Shown: positions 20,990 to 29,862 of the stretch, one piece after another | Layout of the letters: the number at the start of each line of letters is the position of its first letter | How positions within the stretch are numbered: position 1 is the first letter of the stretch | Source: Chryseobacterium gleum | GTDB lineage: Bacteria; Bacteroidota; Bacteroidia; Flavobacteriales_D; Crocinitomicaceae | Direction of reading: 5' to 3' | NCBI GenBank assembly: GCA_945888625.1 | Contig: CAMDAH010000009.1 | Location: forward strand, 1 to 64,000 | Length of the DNA stretch: 64,000 nt | The notes under the pieces: generated by a model | Database searches by the model: none | What the model saw: the letters and a program-made list of their open reading frames with translations, nothing else | Told to the model about the DNA's origin: nothing | Position numbers and translations under genes: made by a program

Positions 20990-22396
20990 ATGTTCGACAA
21001 CGAAGAAGAAGACGATGATTTTTTAGATAATAAGCTAAACGAAGATATTGAAATTTTCGAGGCTCATCTCAAAGGAATCGCTATTGGCTTTATGGATAGT
21101 GACCGTCTTGAGGCACTGATTGATCATTTTCTTATCATTGGCCAATACGTAAAAGCAAAGAAAGCTTCGGAAATGGGTGTGTATCATTTTGCGTATAATC
21201 CTTTGTTTAATCTTAGGTTGGCACAATCCCTAAGTGGTTTGGGCTTGTTACCCGACGCGCTTGATATATTAAATCAGATTGAAAAAACAATCATTAATAC
21301 GGTAGAGTTTCAATTAACAAAAGGGGCAATTTTTAGTCAATTAAGAGACCATAAAAATGCACTTCGTTATTTTAAGTCCGCATTGGAATTTTGTGATGAA
21401 GAAGATCGGGATGATGTTTATTTGGATATTGCCATGGAATATCAGCACTTAGGTGATTTTAAATCCGCCATTAAAATTCTTGGAGAAGCATTGAAAATTA
21501 ACCCGCAAAATGAGTCGGCGCTATATGAAATGGCTTTCTGTTACGATCAGTCCGGAAATTATGATAAGGCAATTCAATGTTATTCTGACTTTATTGATGA
21601 AAATCCATATTCTTTCACAGCATGGTATAATCTTGGAAATGCTTTCTCGAAATCGGAAAATTATGAAAAAGCCATTTGGGCCTACGATTATTCCGTTTTA
21701 ATCAACCCGAGTTTTGGTCCCGTGCATTTTAACATGGGTAATGCCTATCTATCGATAGAAAAATACCATCAAGCAATTGAGAAATTTCAAACTTGTATCA
21801 CCCTTGATGGGGACGATGCGATGGCGCTTTGTTATATTGGCGAGGCCCATGAACAGTTGAATGAGTTTGCACTTGCTCGTCATTATTATCAATTAAGTAT
21901 TGCGCTTGCGCCTACCTTGCCGGAAGCATGGCTAGGATTGGGAATTGTTGAAGATTTAGAAGGCAATACTAAAGAAGGAATAGTGCTGATTTTAAAAGCA
22001 TTGGATTTCGATCCTGAAAATGCAGCTATTCATCACGTTTTAGCGGGGGCCTATGAAAAAATAAATCATAATGTAGAAGCAGATAAGTATTATCAATCTT
22101 CCCTGCTTATTGATGCAGAAGATGAGGATTGTTTGACTGATTATGTTGCATTTAAAACAAAAAAATCTTCCTCAGAAGCAATGCAATTTCTTCGAAGGTT
22201 TAGTACTGATCACGTTAATCCCATTTCTGCCGTTTTAGAAGTTAATTTGAATTGGCTACTTGGGCAGAAAAAATTTGCGCTTGAGTTGTTTGCACAATGT
22301 CTTTCTAACGACGAAAGTAAAGCAAAGCAATTGTTCGAAATCAATCCTGCCTTGTTAGATGATGAGGATTTTGTATCTTTGGCACAAGATGAGTGA
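20990..22396 (+). CDS. TPR-repeat protein
   Basis: The 468-residue cytoplasmic protein begins with an acidic stretch (MFDNEEEDDDFLD) and then consists of tandem tetratricopeptide repeats. Clear units are visible, for example AIKILGEALKINPQNESALY, AFCYDQSGNYDKAIQCYSDF and NPYSFTAWYNLGNAFSKSEN. About nine to ten repeats fill residues 60-400. No signal peptide or enzymatic domain is visible. Its stop overlaps the phosphosulfolactate synthase start by 8 bp, and a WD40 protein follows; scaffold-type genes flank that enzyme. Confidence 0.9.
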   Translation: MFDNEEEDDDFLDNKLNEDIEIFEAHLKGIAIGFMDSDRLEALIDHFLIIGQYVKAKKASEMGVYHFAYNPLFNLRLAQSLSGLGLLPDALDILNQIEKTIINTVEFQLTKGAIFSQLRDHKNALRYFKSALEFCDEEDRDDVYLDIAMEYQHLGDFKSAIKILGEALKINPQNESALYEMAFCYDQSGNYDKAIQCYSDFIDENPYSFTAWYNLGNAFSKSENYEKAIWAYDYSVLINPSFGPVHFNMGNAYLSIEKYHQAIEKFQTCITLDGDDAMALCYIGEAHEQLNEFALARHYYQLSIALAPTLPEAWLGLGIVEDLEGNTKEGIVLILKALDFDPENAAIHHVLAGAYEKINHNVEADKYYQSSLLIDAEDEDCLTDYVAFKTKKSSSEAMQFLRRFSTDHVNPISAVLEVNLNWLLGQKKFALELFAQCLSNDESKAKQLFEINPALLDDEDFVSLAQDE

Positions 22397-23216
22397 TTTA
22401 AATTTTTCCCTTCCATTTATTCCAAAACGTTCTGACAAACCAAGAAATCAAGGTTTGACTATGATGATGGATAAAGGTTTGGGTTTAAGGGAAACCGAGG
22501 ATTTCATTGAGGCATCTGCGCACTTAACAGACATTGTTAAGTTTGGTTTCGGAACTTCTTACGTCACAAAAGATTTTGAAGCTAAAATAAAGTTGTATAA
22601 ATCAGCTGGTATGCGTCCGTATCTCGGAGGAACGCTGTTTGAGGCCTTCTATGCGAGAGGATGTTACGACGATTATTTACGCGTTTTAGATAAATATGAT
22701 CTTGATCTAGCAGAAATTTCTGACGGATCCATTATAATTCCACATAAAGAGAAATGCAAACTTATCAAGCAACTTGCTAAACATAAAACGGTGCTTTCTG
22801 AAGTGGGTTCGAAGGACTCCGGTATCATGATTTCTCCTGCGAAATGGGTAAATTCGATGAAAGCTGAATTAGATGCAGGTAGTTGGAAAGTAATTGCCGA
22901 AGGTAGAGAAGCCGGAAATGTAGGCGTTTTTCGTCCAAATGGTACAGCACATACGTTTCTAATTAATCGAATTATTGCGAAAGTTTCTCCGGAAAATATA
23001 TTATGGGAAGCTCCTCAGAAAAATCAGCAGGTGTGGTTCATCAAGCTATTTGGTGCAGAAGTTAATCTAGGAAATATTGCACCAAATGACGTTATACCAT
23101 TAGAATGTTTGCGTTTGGGTTTGCGAGGCGATACCTTTTTCGAATTTCTTCCAGCTGATTATGCTGACCGATTGAGGCATAGCAATGATGATGAAGTTGA
23201 TCCGAATGACGAGTAG
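22389..23216 (+). CDS. comA: Phosphosulfolactate synthase (ComA family)
   Basis: The 275-residue protein belongs to the (2R)-phospho-3-sulfolactate synthase family, which adds sulfite to phosphoenolpyruvate. Family segments seen include RNQGLTMMMDKGLG, VKFGFGTS, PYLGGTLFE, YDLDLAEISDGS and KVIAEGREAGNVG. In methanogens this is the first step of coenzyme M synthesis. In Bacteroidota I infer a role in making sulfolactate- or cysteate-derived compounds, possibly sulfonolipid precursors. The start at ATG 22389 overlaps the TPR gene stop; a further upstream start would lie in that gene. The WD40 gene begins at the last base of its stop codon. Confidence 0.92.
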   Translation: MSDLNFSLPFIPKRSDKPRNQGLTMMMDKGLGLRETEDFIEASAHLTDIVKFGFGTSYVTKDFEAKIKLYKSAGMRPYLGGTLFEAFYARGCYDDYLRVLDKYDLDLAEISDGSIIIPHKEKCKLIKQLAKHKTVLSEVGSKDSGIMISPAKWVNSMKAELDAGSWKVIAEGREAGNVGVFRPNGTAHTFLINRIIAKVSPENILWEAPQKNQQVWFIKLFGAEVNLGNIAPNDVIPLECLRLGLRGDTFFEFLPADYADRLRHSNDDEVDPNDE

Positions 23217-24112
23217 TGTCTATTAGTTCTTTTTCCAAGACTTTAACAATAACTGGTCATGCTGGTTCCGTTTACGCTTTAGCACAGGATAATAACTTTA
23301 TTTATTCCGCCAGTGGAGATAAATTCATCGCTCGTTGGAACAAACAAACGGGAGAGCAAGATGCTTTTTCTATTAAATTACCCGAAATTCCTTTTTCAAT
23401 CGCGTTGGTTGCTCATAATTCCAAGCTTATCGTTGGCCTCCAGTCGGGTGTAATTGTTGTGTTTGATTTGATTAGTCGTTTGGAAATTAAATCTTTTCAG
23501 GGCCATAATTACGCAATTTTCTCCTTTTGTGAAAATCCACTACTTGGTTATGTTTATTCTGCCGATGCAAACGGTAACATTTGTGTTTGGGAGGCTAAAT
23601 CCTTTGAATTAATCATTAAATTACCCACTAATGCCGGGAAAATAAGACGATTGATTATGCATGAGTCCAATTCTTCTTTCGTTGCTTGTTGTCAAGATGG
23701 AACGCTTAGAAGATTTGATACCGCTACATTTAATGAGTTAACTACATTCGGAAATCATACCCATGGCGCTTCTTGTTTCCTTGATCTTTCTCCATCTTTT
23801 TCTGTTAGTGGTGGAAAAGATGCCCAGGTATGTATTTGGAATAACGATACCAATCAGATGGTTTTTAATTTTCCTGCACACCGCTACGTTATCTACGATT
23901 GCTTGAGTTTTTTTAATGGAAAATTATTGGTTACTGCGAGCCGAGATAAGTCAATTAAAATTTGGGATACGTCAACTTGGCAATTAGTACAAAAAATTGA
24001 TGCGAAACAAGGTGGACATCGTTTTTCAGTGAACGCACTAATGAAACAAAATGAACATTCTTTCGTTTCTTGTTCGGATGATAATTCAATCATCTGTTGG
24101 TCGATTTTATGA
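23216..24112 (+). CDS. WD40-repeat protein
   Basis: The 298-residue protein starts with GTG 23216, overlapping the comA TAG by one base. Six to seven WD40-type blades are visible, for example GHAGSVYALAQDN, GHNYAIFSFC, NGNICVWEA, GGKDAQVCIWN and ASRDKSIKIWDTS, which should form a beta-propeller. There is no signal peptide, so it is cytoplasmic. The tight overlap with comA and the TPR gene suggests these three products work together; no specific function is known. It could equally be a generic interaction platform. Confidence 0.9.
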   Translation: MSISSFSKTLTITGHAGSVYALAQDNNFIYSASGDKFIARWNKQTGEQDAFSIKLPEIPFSIALVAHNSKLIVGLQSGVIVVFDLISRLEIKSFQGHNYAIFSFCENPLLGYVYSADANGNICVWEAKSFELIIKLPTNAGKIRRLIMHESNSSFVACCQDGTLRRFDTATFNELTTFGNHTHGASCFLDLSPSFSVSGGKDAQVCIWNNDTNQMVFNFPAHRYVIYDCLSFFNGKLLVTASRDKSIKIWDTSTWQLVQKIDAKQGGHRFSVNALMKQNEHSFVSCSDDNSIICWSIL

Positions 24113-24116
24113 GGGT

Positions 24117-24983
24117 ATGAATACGAAATCCACAGTACGTCTTTTTAGTTATAAGCTTTTATTTTTAGTTTGTATTTTTGTCTTGTTTACCAGTCGTATC
24201 AACGTTTCTTTCGCGCAACAAGCTAATTTTTTTTCTCGATCTGAGTTTGGCTTTTCACTAGGACAAATGTATTACCTGGGTGATTTGAATAAATTTAAAC
24301 CATTTTACAAGAGTAATTGGGCCGGAGGAATAATGTTTCGTTACAACCTTCATTCTCGTTTAAGTTTTCGATTTAATTACCTACAAGGTAAAGTGGAAGC
24401 GTATGATAGTGATGCTAAAAACGCCGTTACCATTAATCGAAATCTAAGCTTTGAGTCTCCCATAAAGGAAGTTGCCGGTGGCGTGGAATTTCATTATTTT
24501 CCTTTTCAGTTTGGACAAAGAAAAAATGCGGGAACTGCCTATATCTTGGCGCAAATGGGTGTTTTTTATATGAGTCCTAGTGTTGTTATTAATGGCGAAA
24601 CTATTGATCTTCAAGCACTAGGAACCGAGGGACAAGGAACATCGGTTAACAATAAACGCAAATACTCAAAGTTTCAACTTTGTATTCCTCTCGGTTTGGG
24701 AGCCAAAGCCTCTGTTGGTAAAAATGTCACCTTTAATTTTGATGTTGCTATTCGAAAAACGTTTACTGATTACATTGATGACGTCAAAGCAGCCACGTAT
24801 TCCGACGCCACCATCATTGCTAATGAATATGGTTCATTAGCCGGTGAATTATCCAATCAAAGTCTCAACGATTCGCGTTTTGGAAGTCGTGGAAATCCAA
24901 CAACCAAAGATTGGTATGTGTACTGTGGCGGCATGGTGACTATTCGTTTGGGAAGTGGGAACAAGTGCCCTGTTCTTCGTTAA
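24117..24983 (+). CDS. DUF6089-like outer-membrane beta-barrel protein
   Basis: The 288-residue protein starts at ATG 24117 with a signal peptide ending NVSFAQQ. The sequence is rich in alternating beta strands with aromatic girdles (EFGFSLGQMYYLGDL, GGIMFRYNLHSRLSFRFNY, GGVEFHYFPFQFG, LGLGAKASVGKNVTFNFDVA) and is of the DUF6089 type found in Bacteroidota. It is predicted to be in the outer membrane. It starts 4 bp after the WD40 stop, and the convergent hldD gene ends at 24987 only 3 bp beyond its own stop. Confidence 0.85.
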   Translation: MNTKSTVRLFSYKLLFLVCIFVLFTSRINVSFAQQANFFSRSEFGFSLGQMYYLGDLNKFKPFYKSNWAGGIMFRYNLHSRLSFRFNYLQGKVEAYDSDAKNAVTINRNLSFESPIKEVAGGVEFHYFPFQFGQRKNAGTAYILAQMGVFYMSPSVVINGETIDLQALGTEGQGTSVNNKRKYSKFQLCIPLGLGAKASVGKNVTFNFDVAIRKTFTDYIDDVKAATYSDATIIANEYGSLAGELSNQSLNDSRFGSRGNPTTKDWYVYCGGMVTIRLGSGNKCPVLR

Positions 24984-24986
24984 AAA

Positions 24987-25952
24987 TCAGTAGATTAATT
25001 CTTTTAAAAGGTAGTTTTTTACATAGTCTGAAACGCCTTCTTCTAATGAATGAAACGGAGTTTGGTAACCAACACCCACCAATTTTGACATGTTGGCCTC
25101 AGTAAAGTATTGATAGGTTGATCGAATATCTTCCGGTGTATCAATAAAGTCAATTTTTGTTGCCAAGCCAACAGCTTGAAAAGTTAGTGTAGCTAAATCA
25201 TAAAATGTTCGGGCCTTTCCTGAACCTAAATTGTAGATTCCGTTGCTAGGTTTTTTAGCCATTAAAAATAGGCAAACAGCAACCACGTCTTTCACATAGA
25301 TAAAGTCCCGAAGTTGTTCGCCATTTCCATACTTTGGATTGTGTGACCGAAATAAGCGCATTTCACCTTTTTCTTTTATTTGATAAAAGGTATGAAAGAT
25401 AACACTTGCCATTCGTCCTTTATGGTATTCATTGGGGCCATATACATTGAAGAATTTAAGTCCAGCCCAAAAAGGAGGTTGTTTCGCTTGTTCTAACACC
25501 CAGCAATCAAAATCCTGTTTGGAATCCCCATAAGGATTTAATGGTTTTAATTGAGGGATCAAAGCATGGTCATCTTGGTATCCAAATTCTCCTAATCCAT
25601 ACGTGGCAGCGGAACTAGCATACACAAAAGGAATTTGATGCGAAGTACAAATTTCCCATAACGATTTAGAATAATTCAGGTTTAATTCGTTAAAGATCTC
25701 AATGCTTTTTTCTGTGGTGTCTGTTCTTGCACCTATGTGAAAAATGAACTCAACTTTAGAAGCATTTGTTGCAAACCAGGTGATAAAGTCTGTTCGTTCA
25801 ATGAATTCTTGGATGTTTTTTGAAGCGTAATTAGCTTTTTTGTCTGATCGGTTAAAGGTATCAACAGCAATAATATTTTTATATCCTTCCGCATTTAGTT
25901 GCCCAATCAAACAGCTACCAATAAATCCTGCAGCACCAGTTACTACTATCAT
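24987..25952 (-). CDS. hldD: ADP-L-glycero-D-manno-heptose-6-epimerase
   Basis: The 321-residue short-chain epimerase converts ADP-D-glycero- to ADP-L-glycero-manno-heptose for LPS core synthesis. The NADP-binding TGAAGFIG is at residues 5-12, with VDTFNRSDKKANY and HIGARTDTTE, which are typical HldD features, SSAATYG (substrate Ser/Thr) and NPYGDSK with the catalytic Tyr/Lys. The start is ATG 25952, with a deoxynucleoside kinase gene ending 5 bp upstream on the same strand. GmhA (34858), the first enzyme of the same pathway, is also in the window. Confidence 0.94.
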   Translation of the reverse strand: MIVVTGAAGFIGSCLIGQLNAEGYKNIIAVDTFNRSDKKANYASKNIQEFIERTDFITWFATNASKVEFIFHIGARTDTTEKSIEIFNELNLNYSKSLWEICTSHQIPFVYASSAATYGLGEFGYQDDHALIPQLKPLNPYGDSKQDFDCWVLEQAKQPPFWAGLKFFNVYGPNEYHKGRMASVIFHTFYQIKEKGEMRLFRSHNPKYGNGEQLRDFIYVKDVVAVCLFLMAKKPSNGIYNLGSGKARTFYDLATLTFQAVGLATKIDFIDTPEDIRSTYQYFTEANMSKLVGVGYQTPFHSLEEGVSDYVKNYLLKELIY

Positions 25953-25957
25953 TTAAA

Positions 25958-26572
25958 TTAAAATAAACCGTTTATTTCAGCGTCTATGGAGTTGATTATT
26001 TTACCTAAATCTTCTTGGTTTTCAGTGAAATTATTGTTGTCGATATCAATAATCAACAGTTTTCCTTTGTCGTAGGTAGAAATCCACGCTTCGTAACGTT
26101 CATTCAATCTTTTTAAATAATCGAGCCGAATACTTTCCTCGTAATCACGCCCCCTTTTTTGAATGTGACTAACCAAAGTAGGCACGCTAGCACGTAGATA
26201 AATTAATAAGTCTGGAGGACTAACAAAGGAGTCCATGAGATTAAAAAGGGTGAAGTAGTTTTCGAAGTCGCGCGTTGTCATGAGTCCCATCGAATGCAGA
26301 TTAGGCGCGAAAATAAACGCGTCTTCATAGATAGTTCGATCTTGTATAACCGTGGCTTCCGTAGTTCTAATCTCCTGGATTTGCATGAATCGGCTGTTCA
26401 GGTAGTAGATTTGCAGGTTAAATGACCAACGTTGCATATCCTCGTAAAAGTCGTTAAGATAGGGGTTTTGGTCAACATCTTCATAATGCGTCTCCCAATT
26501 AAAATGTTTCGCTAACAAATTTGTTAGTGTTGTTTTTCCTGCTCCAATATTTCCAGCTATAGCAACGTGCAT
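25958..26572 (-). CDS. Deoxynucleoside kinase
   Basis: The 204-residue kinase phosphorylates deoxynucleosides in the salvage pathway. The P-loop GNIGAGKTTL is at residues 7-16, followed by the substrate-site EDVDQNPYLNDFYED and the ERYEAW-type motif of the dCK/dGK family, then DRTIYEDA. Length is typical. It is 5 bp upstream of hldD and probably cotranscribed with it. The base preference (dA, dG or dC) cannot be told from sequence. Confidence 0.92.
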   Translation of the reverse strand: MHVAIAGNIGAGKTTLTNLLAKHFNWETHYEDVDQNPYLNDFYEDMQRWSFNLQIYYLNSRFMQIQEIRTTEATVIQDRTIYEDAFIFAPNLHSMGLMTTRDFENYFTLFNLMDSFVSPPDLLIYLRASVPTLVSHIQKRGRDYEESIRLDYLKRLNERYEAWISTYDKGKLLIIDIDNNNFTENQEDLGKIINSIDAEINGLF

Positions 26573-26625
26573 GTTTTAATTTTTAAGAATGCTAAAATAA
26601 GAATTAATCAGCATTATTTTTAGTG

Positions 26626-27426
26626 TTATTCTATTTTCAATTGGTATTTATTTATTTTGTTTTGATTCTTGAAATAGAAATATTCACCGTCTGTTACTAG
26701 TTCGCTTGAATTTATAGGTAATTGAATTGTAAATGCTTCTTCACCCTTCAAGGTAAAAGCGTTTAATTCATCGCCTTTAATACCTACTAGGTTATTTTTC
26801 CAAGCTCGCACTTGTTTAATAGGCAATGTAAAACTAATCGTCTGGTTCATGAATAAGTCAAATAAAACAAATTTACCCTTTTCGTCATGTACATATAGAA
26901 CAGACTCTATTTCAATGATTTGCTCAATGGTTGACAGCCCTACAAGTCGAGCAAGATTACTAACCGATTGAATAATTTTATTATTTACGTAATCGTAAAG
27001 ATGTAATCCTGAATTGTATTCGTCGTACAACCACACCAAATTTGGCCTGTTCGAATTACTTATTAGGAGAATATTTTGAAGATTTAAATTTTCCATTTGA
27101 ATGCAATTACCGTTATTGGTCAGTGTATTATCAAGAACACAAACTTGTTGCTGCACTTCTGAAAACACGATGGTTTTTAATGCATTAACATGGACAATTT
27201 TGTTGATTTCACCAATTTTTTTTAAACTCATTTGGTAACTCGCTAAACCCTGCGAATTGAATTTTTCAATCTGTTGATGTTCAATAAAATAATAATTTCC
27301 AAGCCCGTCGACTTCCCAATAATCGGTGTTTTTGGGAAGGGTAATTTCTTGCATTTTAATCCATGAAAAAGATTGTGCCGTCGCAGTATGAAAAGATATG
27401 ATCAAAATAAGTAGGGTAATTCTCAT
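26626..27426 (-). CDS. Secreted protein of unknown function, beta-propeller-like
   Basis: The 266-residue protein has a signal peptide (MRITLLILIISFHTATAQ) and no known enzymatic motif. The mature part is strand-rich with recurring hydrophobic-strand and asparagine-turn segments such as YWEVDGLGNYYFIEHQQ, ENLNLQNILLISNSNRPN and FYFKNQNKINKYQL, which hint at a beta-propeller-like fold. It starts at ATG 27426, overlapping the GH3 stop (ATGA), so it is coupled to the GH3 gene. Its role is unknown; secretion to the periplasm is likely. Confidence 0.75.
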   Translation of the reverse strand: MRITLLILIISFHTATAQSFSWIKMQEITLPKNTDYWEVDGLGNYYFIEHQQIEKFNSQGLASYQMSLKKIGEINKIVHVNALKTIVFSEVQQQVCVLDNTLTNNGNCIQMENLNLQNILLISNSNRPNLVWLYDEYNSGLHLYDYVNNKIIQSVSNLARLVGLSTIEQIIEIESVLYVHDEKGKFVLFDLFMNQTISFTLPIKQVRAWKNNLVGIKGDELNAFTLKGEEAFTIQLPINSSELVTDGEYFYFKNQNKINKYQLKIE

Positions 27427-28937
27427 TTGTTTTTTAGTTGTAGAATTTCATCAAGTATAGATCGGTTATTCATCAATCGTGGTACTTTGTGTTGGCCACC
27501 TAATTTGCCTTTACTTTTTAACCATTGTTCAAAACTTCCTCTAGGGAGGTAAGCAAATTTTGGAAAGTCAATGTTCATGTTTTTATTTCTTTTTGCCTCA
27601 TAGTCAGCATTGTATTTTTTTACTGCTCTATCGATTCCTTCCTCAAAATCAAGAAGTGATTCGGGCTCTTTTTCAAATTCAATATACCATTCATGCCCTC
27701 CGTTGGATCCAGAAGTATTGAAGTACGGTCCTACAGTAAAATCACTGATTTGTGCATTTTGCGAATGGCAAACTTCAGTTAAGGCACTCTCAGCATGTTG
27801 GACTATCAATTTTTCACCGAAAGAATTTATGTAATGGGTAGTTCGTCCAGTTATGATAAACCGATATGGCTTGGTCGACATAAAGTTAATAGTGTCTCCA
27901 ATAATGTAACGCCATAAACCTGAAGAGGTACTTATCACCACAGCGTATTCAGTTTTCGTATTCACTTGAGTAAGAGGAACAATTATTCTTGAGTTTAGGC
28001 CATCAAAGTGATCCATAGGAATGAATTCAAAAAATACCCCTGAATCAGTCATAAGGAGTAATTCTTTTGAATTCAACTGATCTTGCATGCCAAAAAATCC
28101 TTCCGAAGAATTGTAAGACTCAACATAATTCATGGTATCGGAATGGATTAATTTTCGAAATTCTTTTTCGTAAGGTCCAAAATTCATCCCACCGTGCATA
28201 TATAATTCAAGGTTCGGCCATACTTCGTGTAAGGTATTTTTATTCGCTATTTCTAGTACTCGTTTAATGAGTAACAAGGTCCAACTCGGAACACCTGTAA
28301 TAATCCCGATATTCTGGTTGAGTGTTGCTTCAGCCATACTCTGCAATTTTGATTCCCAGTCAGGATTTAACGCAATTTCAACGGACGGCGTTCGCCTGTA
28401 TTCTGTCCACCAAGGCAAGTTTTTTACGATAATTGCAGATAAATCTCCCACCAAACCATTTTGATTTTGTTGCGTCAAATCAGCACTTCCTCCAATAACA
28501 AGGTGTTTTTTTGAATATAGTTTTCTTGATGCGTGATTTTTATAATAGTTGGCAAGTAAGTCCTTACCGCCTGCAAAGTGATTTTCATGAAGGGCTTCGT
28601 TTGTTACCGGCAATATTTTCACTCTATCTCCCGTGGTTCCGGAGGACTTTGCAAAAAAATCTGTTTTTCCGGGCCATAAAATATCGTATTCCCCTCGAAT
28701 TGCGCTTTCAATTGATGCTTTTAGTGTGGTGTAATCTTGTATTGGAACAAGTCGACTAAAATCTTCATAGGAAGTTATTTCGTTAAAGCTATGTTGTTTG
28801 CCAAAAGAAGTGAAAGCTGATTTGGTGATTAGCGTGGAAAGCACATCCTCTTGACAAAAAAGAGGGTTGTCTGTATAGTTAGCTATGCGATGAATGCGTT
28901 TTTCTATATACCAAGAAAAGATAGCATCAACTGGCAT
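27423..28937 (-). CDS. GH3-family acyl-acid amido synthetase-like protein
   Basis: The 504-residue protein is of the GH3 family of adenylate-forming enzymes. In plants these conjugate amino acids to jasmonate or auxin; the bacterial members have unassigned substrates. ATP-binding elements are seen as KSSGTTGDRVK in the N-terminal domain, YNSSEGFFGMQ, and SSGLWRYIIGDT with the family Tyr-Asp/Gly-type ending, plus the C-terminal cap with YLPRGSFEQW. The start is ATG 28937. Homologues recur in Bacteroidota near lipid or cell-envelope genes. It is coupled to the secreted protein gene that follows. Confidence 0.9.
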   Translation of the reverse strand: MPVDAIFSWYIEKRIHRIANYTDNPLFCQEDVLSTLITKSAFTSFGKQHSFNEITSYEDFSRLVPIQDYTTLKASIESAIRGEYDILWPGKTDFFAKSSGTTGDRVKILPVTNEALHENHFAGGKDLLANYYKNHASRKLYSKKHLVIGGSADLTQQNQNGLVGDLSAIIVKNLPWWTEYRRTPSVEIALNPDWESKLQSMAEATLNQNIGIITGVPSWTLLLIKRVLEIANKNTLHEVWPNLELYMHGGMNFGPYEKEFRKLIHSDTMNYVESYNSSEGFFGMQDQLNSKELLLMTDSGVFFEFIPMDHFDGLNSRIIVPLTQVNTKTEYAVVISTSSGLWRYIIGDTINFMSTKPYRFIITGRTTHYINSFGEKLIVQHAESALTEVCHSQNAQISDFTVGPYFNTSGSNGGHEWYIEFEKEPESLLDFEEGIDRAVKKYNADYEAKRNKNMNIDFPKFAYLPRGSFEQWLKSKGKLGGQHKVPRLMNNRSILDEILQLKNK

Positions 28938-28972
28938 AATTAATTCAATTTATTCAATAATGGGATATCAAT

Positions 28973-29071
28973 TTATCCCCAAACGAGTATCGAAACTATT
29001 ATACTTAGGATAAAAATGGTGTAAATTGTACCTAAGGCTACAGTAGATTCTTCAAAGAAATTATTCGGCAT
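28973..29071 (-). CDS. Small single-span membrane protein, 32 aa
   Basis: An ATG at 29071 opens a 32-codon frame ending TAA at 28973. The N-terminus is MPNNFFEEST, followed by one strongly hydrophobic segment (IYTIFILSIIVSILVW, residues 16-31) and only one residue after it. That gives a short acidic N-tail and a single transmembrane helix. A TATTTTTG -7 box lies 14 nt upstream (29086-29093). These features support a real gene in the 201-bp gap between the GH3 and BI-1 genes. The function is unknown; small regulators of membrane complexes look like this. Confidence 0.5.
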   Translation of the reverse strand: MPNNFFEESTVALGTIYTIFILSIIVSILVWG

Positions 29072-29085
29072 GTGGTTTTTTTTAA

Positions 29086-29093
29086 CAAAAATA
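29086..29093 (-). promoter_or_regulatory. Candidate -7 box TATTTTTG for the small membrane protein
   Basis: On the minus strand TATTTTTG matches TAnnTTTG and ends 14 nt before the ATG at 29071; a clean -33 element was not found. Confidence 0.45.
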
Positions 29094-29138
29094 AAACAAT
29101 CTAACGAAAAGAGAATTTAAAAAGAACTATTAATCAAA

Positions 29139-29846
29139 TTAATTACGACTGCCAAAAATTCTAAGCAGCGATAGAAATAAATTGATGAATAAGATATACA
29201 ATTGCAATCCGCCAATTAGGGCCAGTTTGTTTCGCTGATCTTCCGAATAATCTGGAGATTGGGCTACACCCTTAAGTTGCTGCATTGAATAAGCGGTTAA
29301 ACCGGTGAATACGAATACACCTAGACATGCTATAATGAATCCCATTGAATCACTTTTCATGAAGATATTCACAATTCCCGCGATGAACATTCCTATAAAT
29401 ACCATATACAACAAACTACCAAATTTGGTAAGGTCTGTTTTGGTGGTGTAACCTACTATTGCCATTCCTGCGAAAGCGCCTGCGGTAACAAAAAACGTTG
29501 ATGCGATTGCGCCTATTTGGTAAACCAAGAAAATGGTGGAAAGACTCAATCCCATTAAAGCAGAATAGGCAATGAATAAAAGGGTTAATATACCAAGCGA
29601 TAATCTATTGTAGGCCATTTGAATCAATAACCCTAGTCCCACAGGAGCAAAGACAACTACCCAAAATAAGGGAGATATTCCTCCATTGGATATAAAATAG
29701 GTATTCATGAATTCCGGAGTACCTGCCGTGTAGGCAATGATGCCTGATATGCCTAATGCCCCAAACATATACGTGTAGACACTTCTAAAAAAGGACCTGC
29801 TTGCTGCCGCGGTGATACTATTGTTGTCGTCAAATGTATTACTCAT
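29139..29846 (-). CDS. Bax inhibitor-1/YccA family membrane protein
   Basis: The 235-residue polytopic protein has seven predicted membrane helices and the BI-1 features RSFFRSVYTYMFGALGISG at the N-terminus, PVGLGLLIQMAYNRLS and a C-terminal LALIGGLQLYILFINLFL. Bacterial members are proton-sensitive calcium-leak channels or modulators of membrane quality control through FtsH. The start is ATG 29846. It lies 16 bp downstream of folE on the same strand, but a functional link is not evident. Confidence 0.93.
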   Translation of the reverse strand: MSNTFDDNNSITAAASRSFFRSVYTYMFGALGISGIIAYTAGTPEFMNTYFISNGGISPLFWVVVFAPVGLGLLIQMAYNRLSLGILTLLFIAYSALMGLSLSTIFLVYQIGAIASTFFVTAGAFAGMAIVGYTTKTDLTKFGSLLYMVFIGMFIAGIVNIFMKSDSMGFIIACLGVFVFTGLTAYSMQQLKGVAQSPDYSEDQRNKLALIGGLQLYILFINLFLSLLRIFGSRN

Positions 29847-29862
29847 GTTGTTTAATTTTAGA

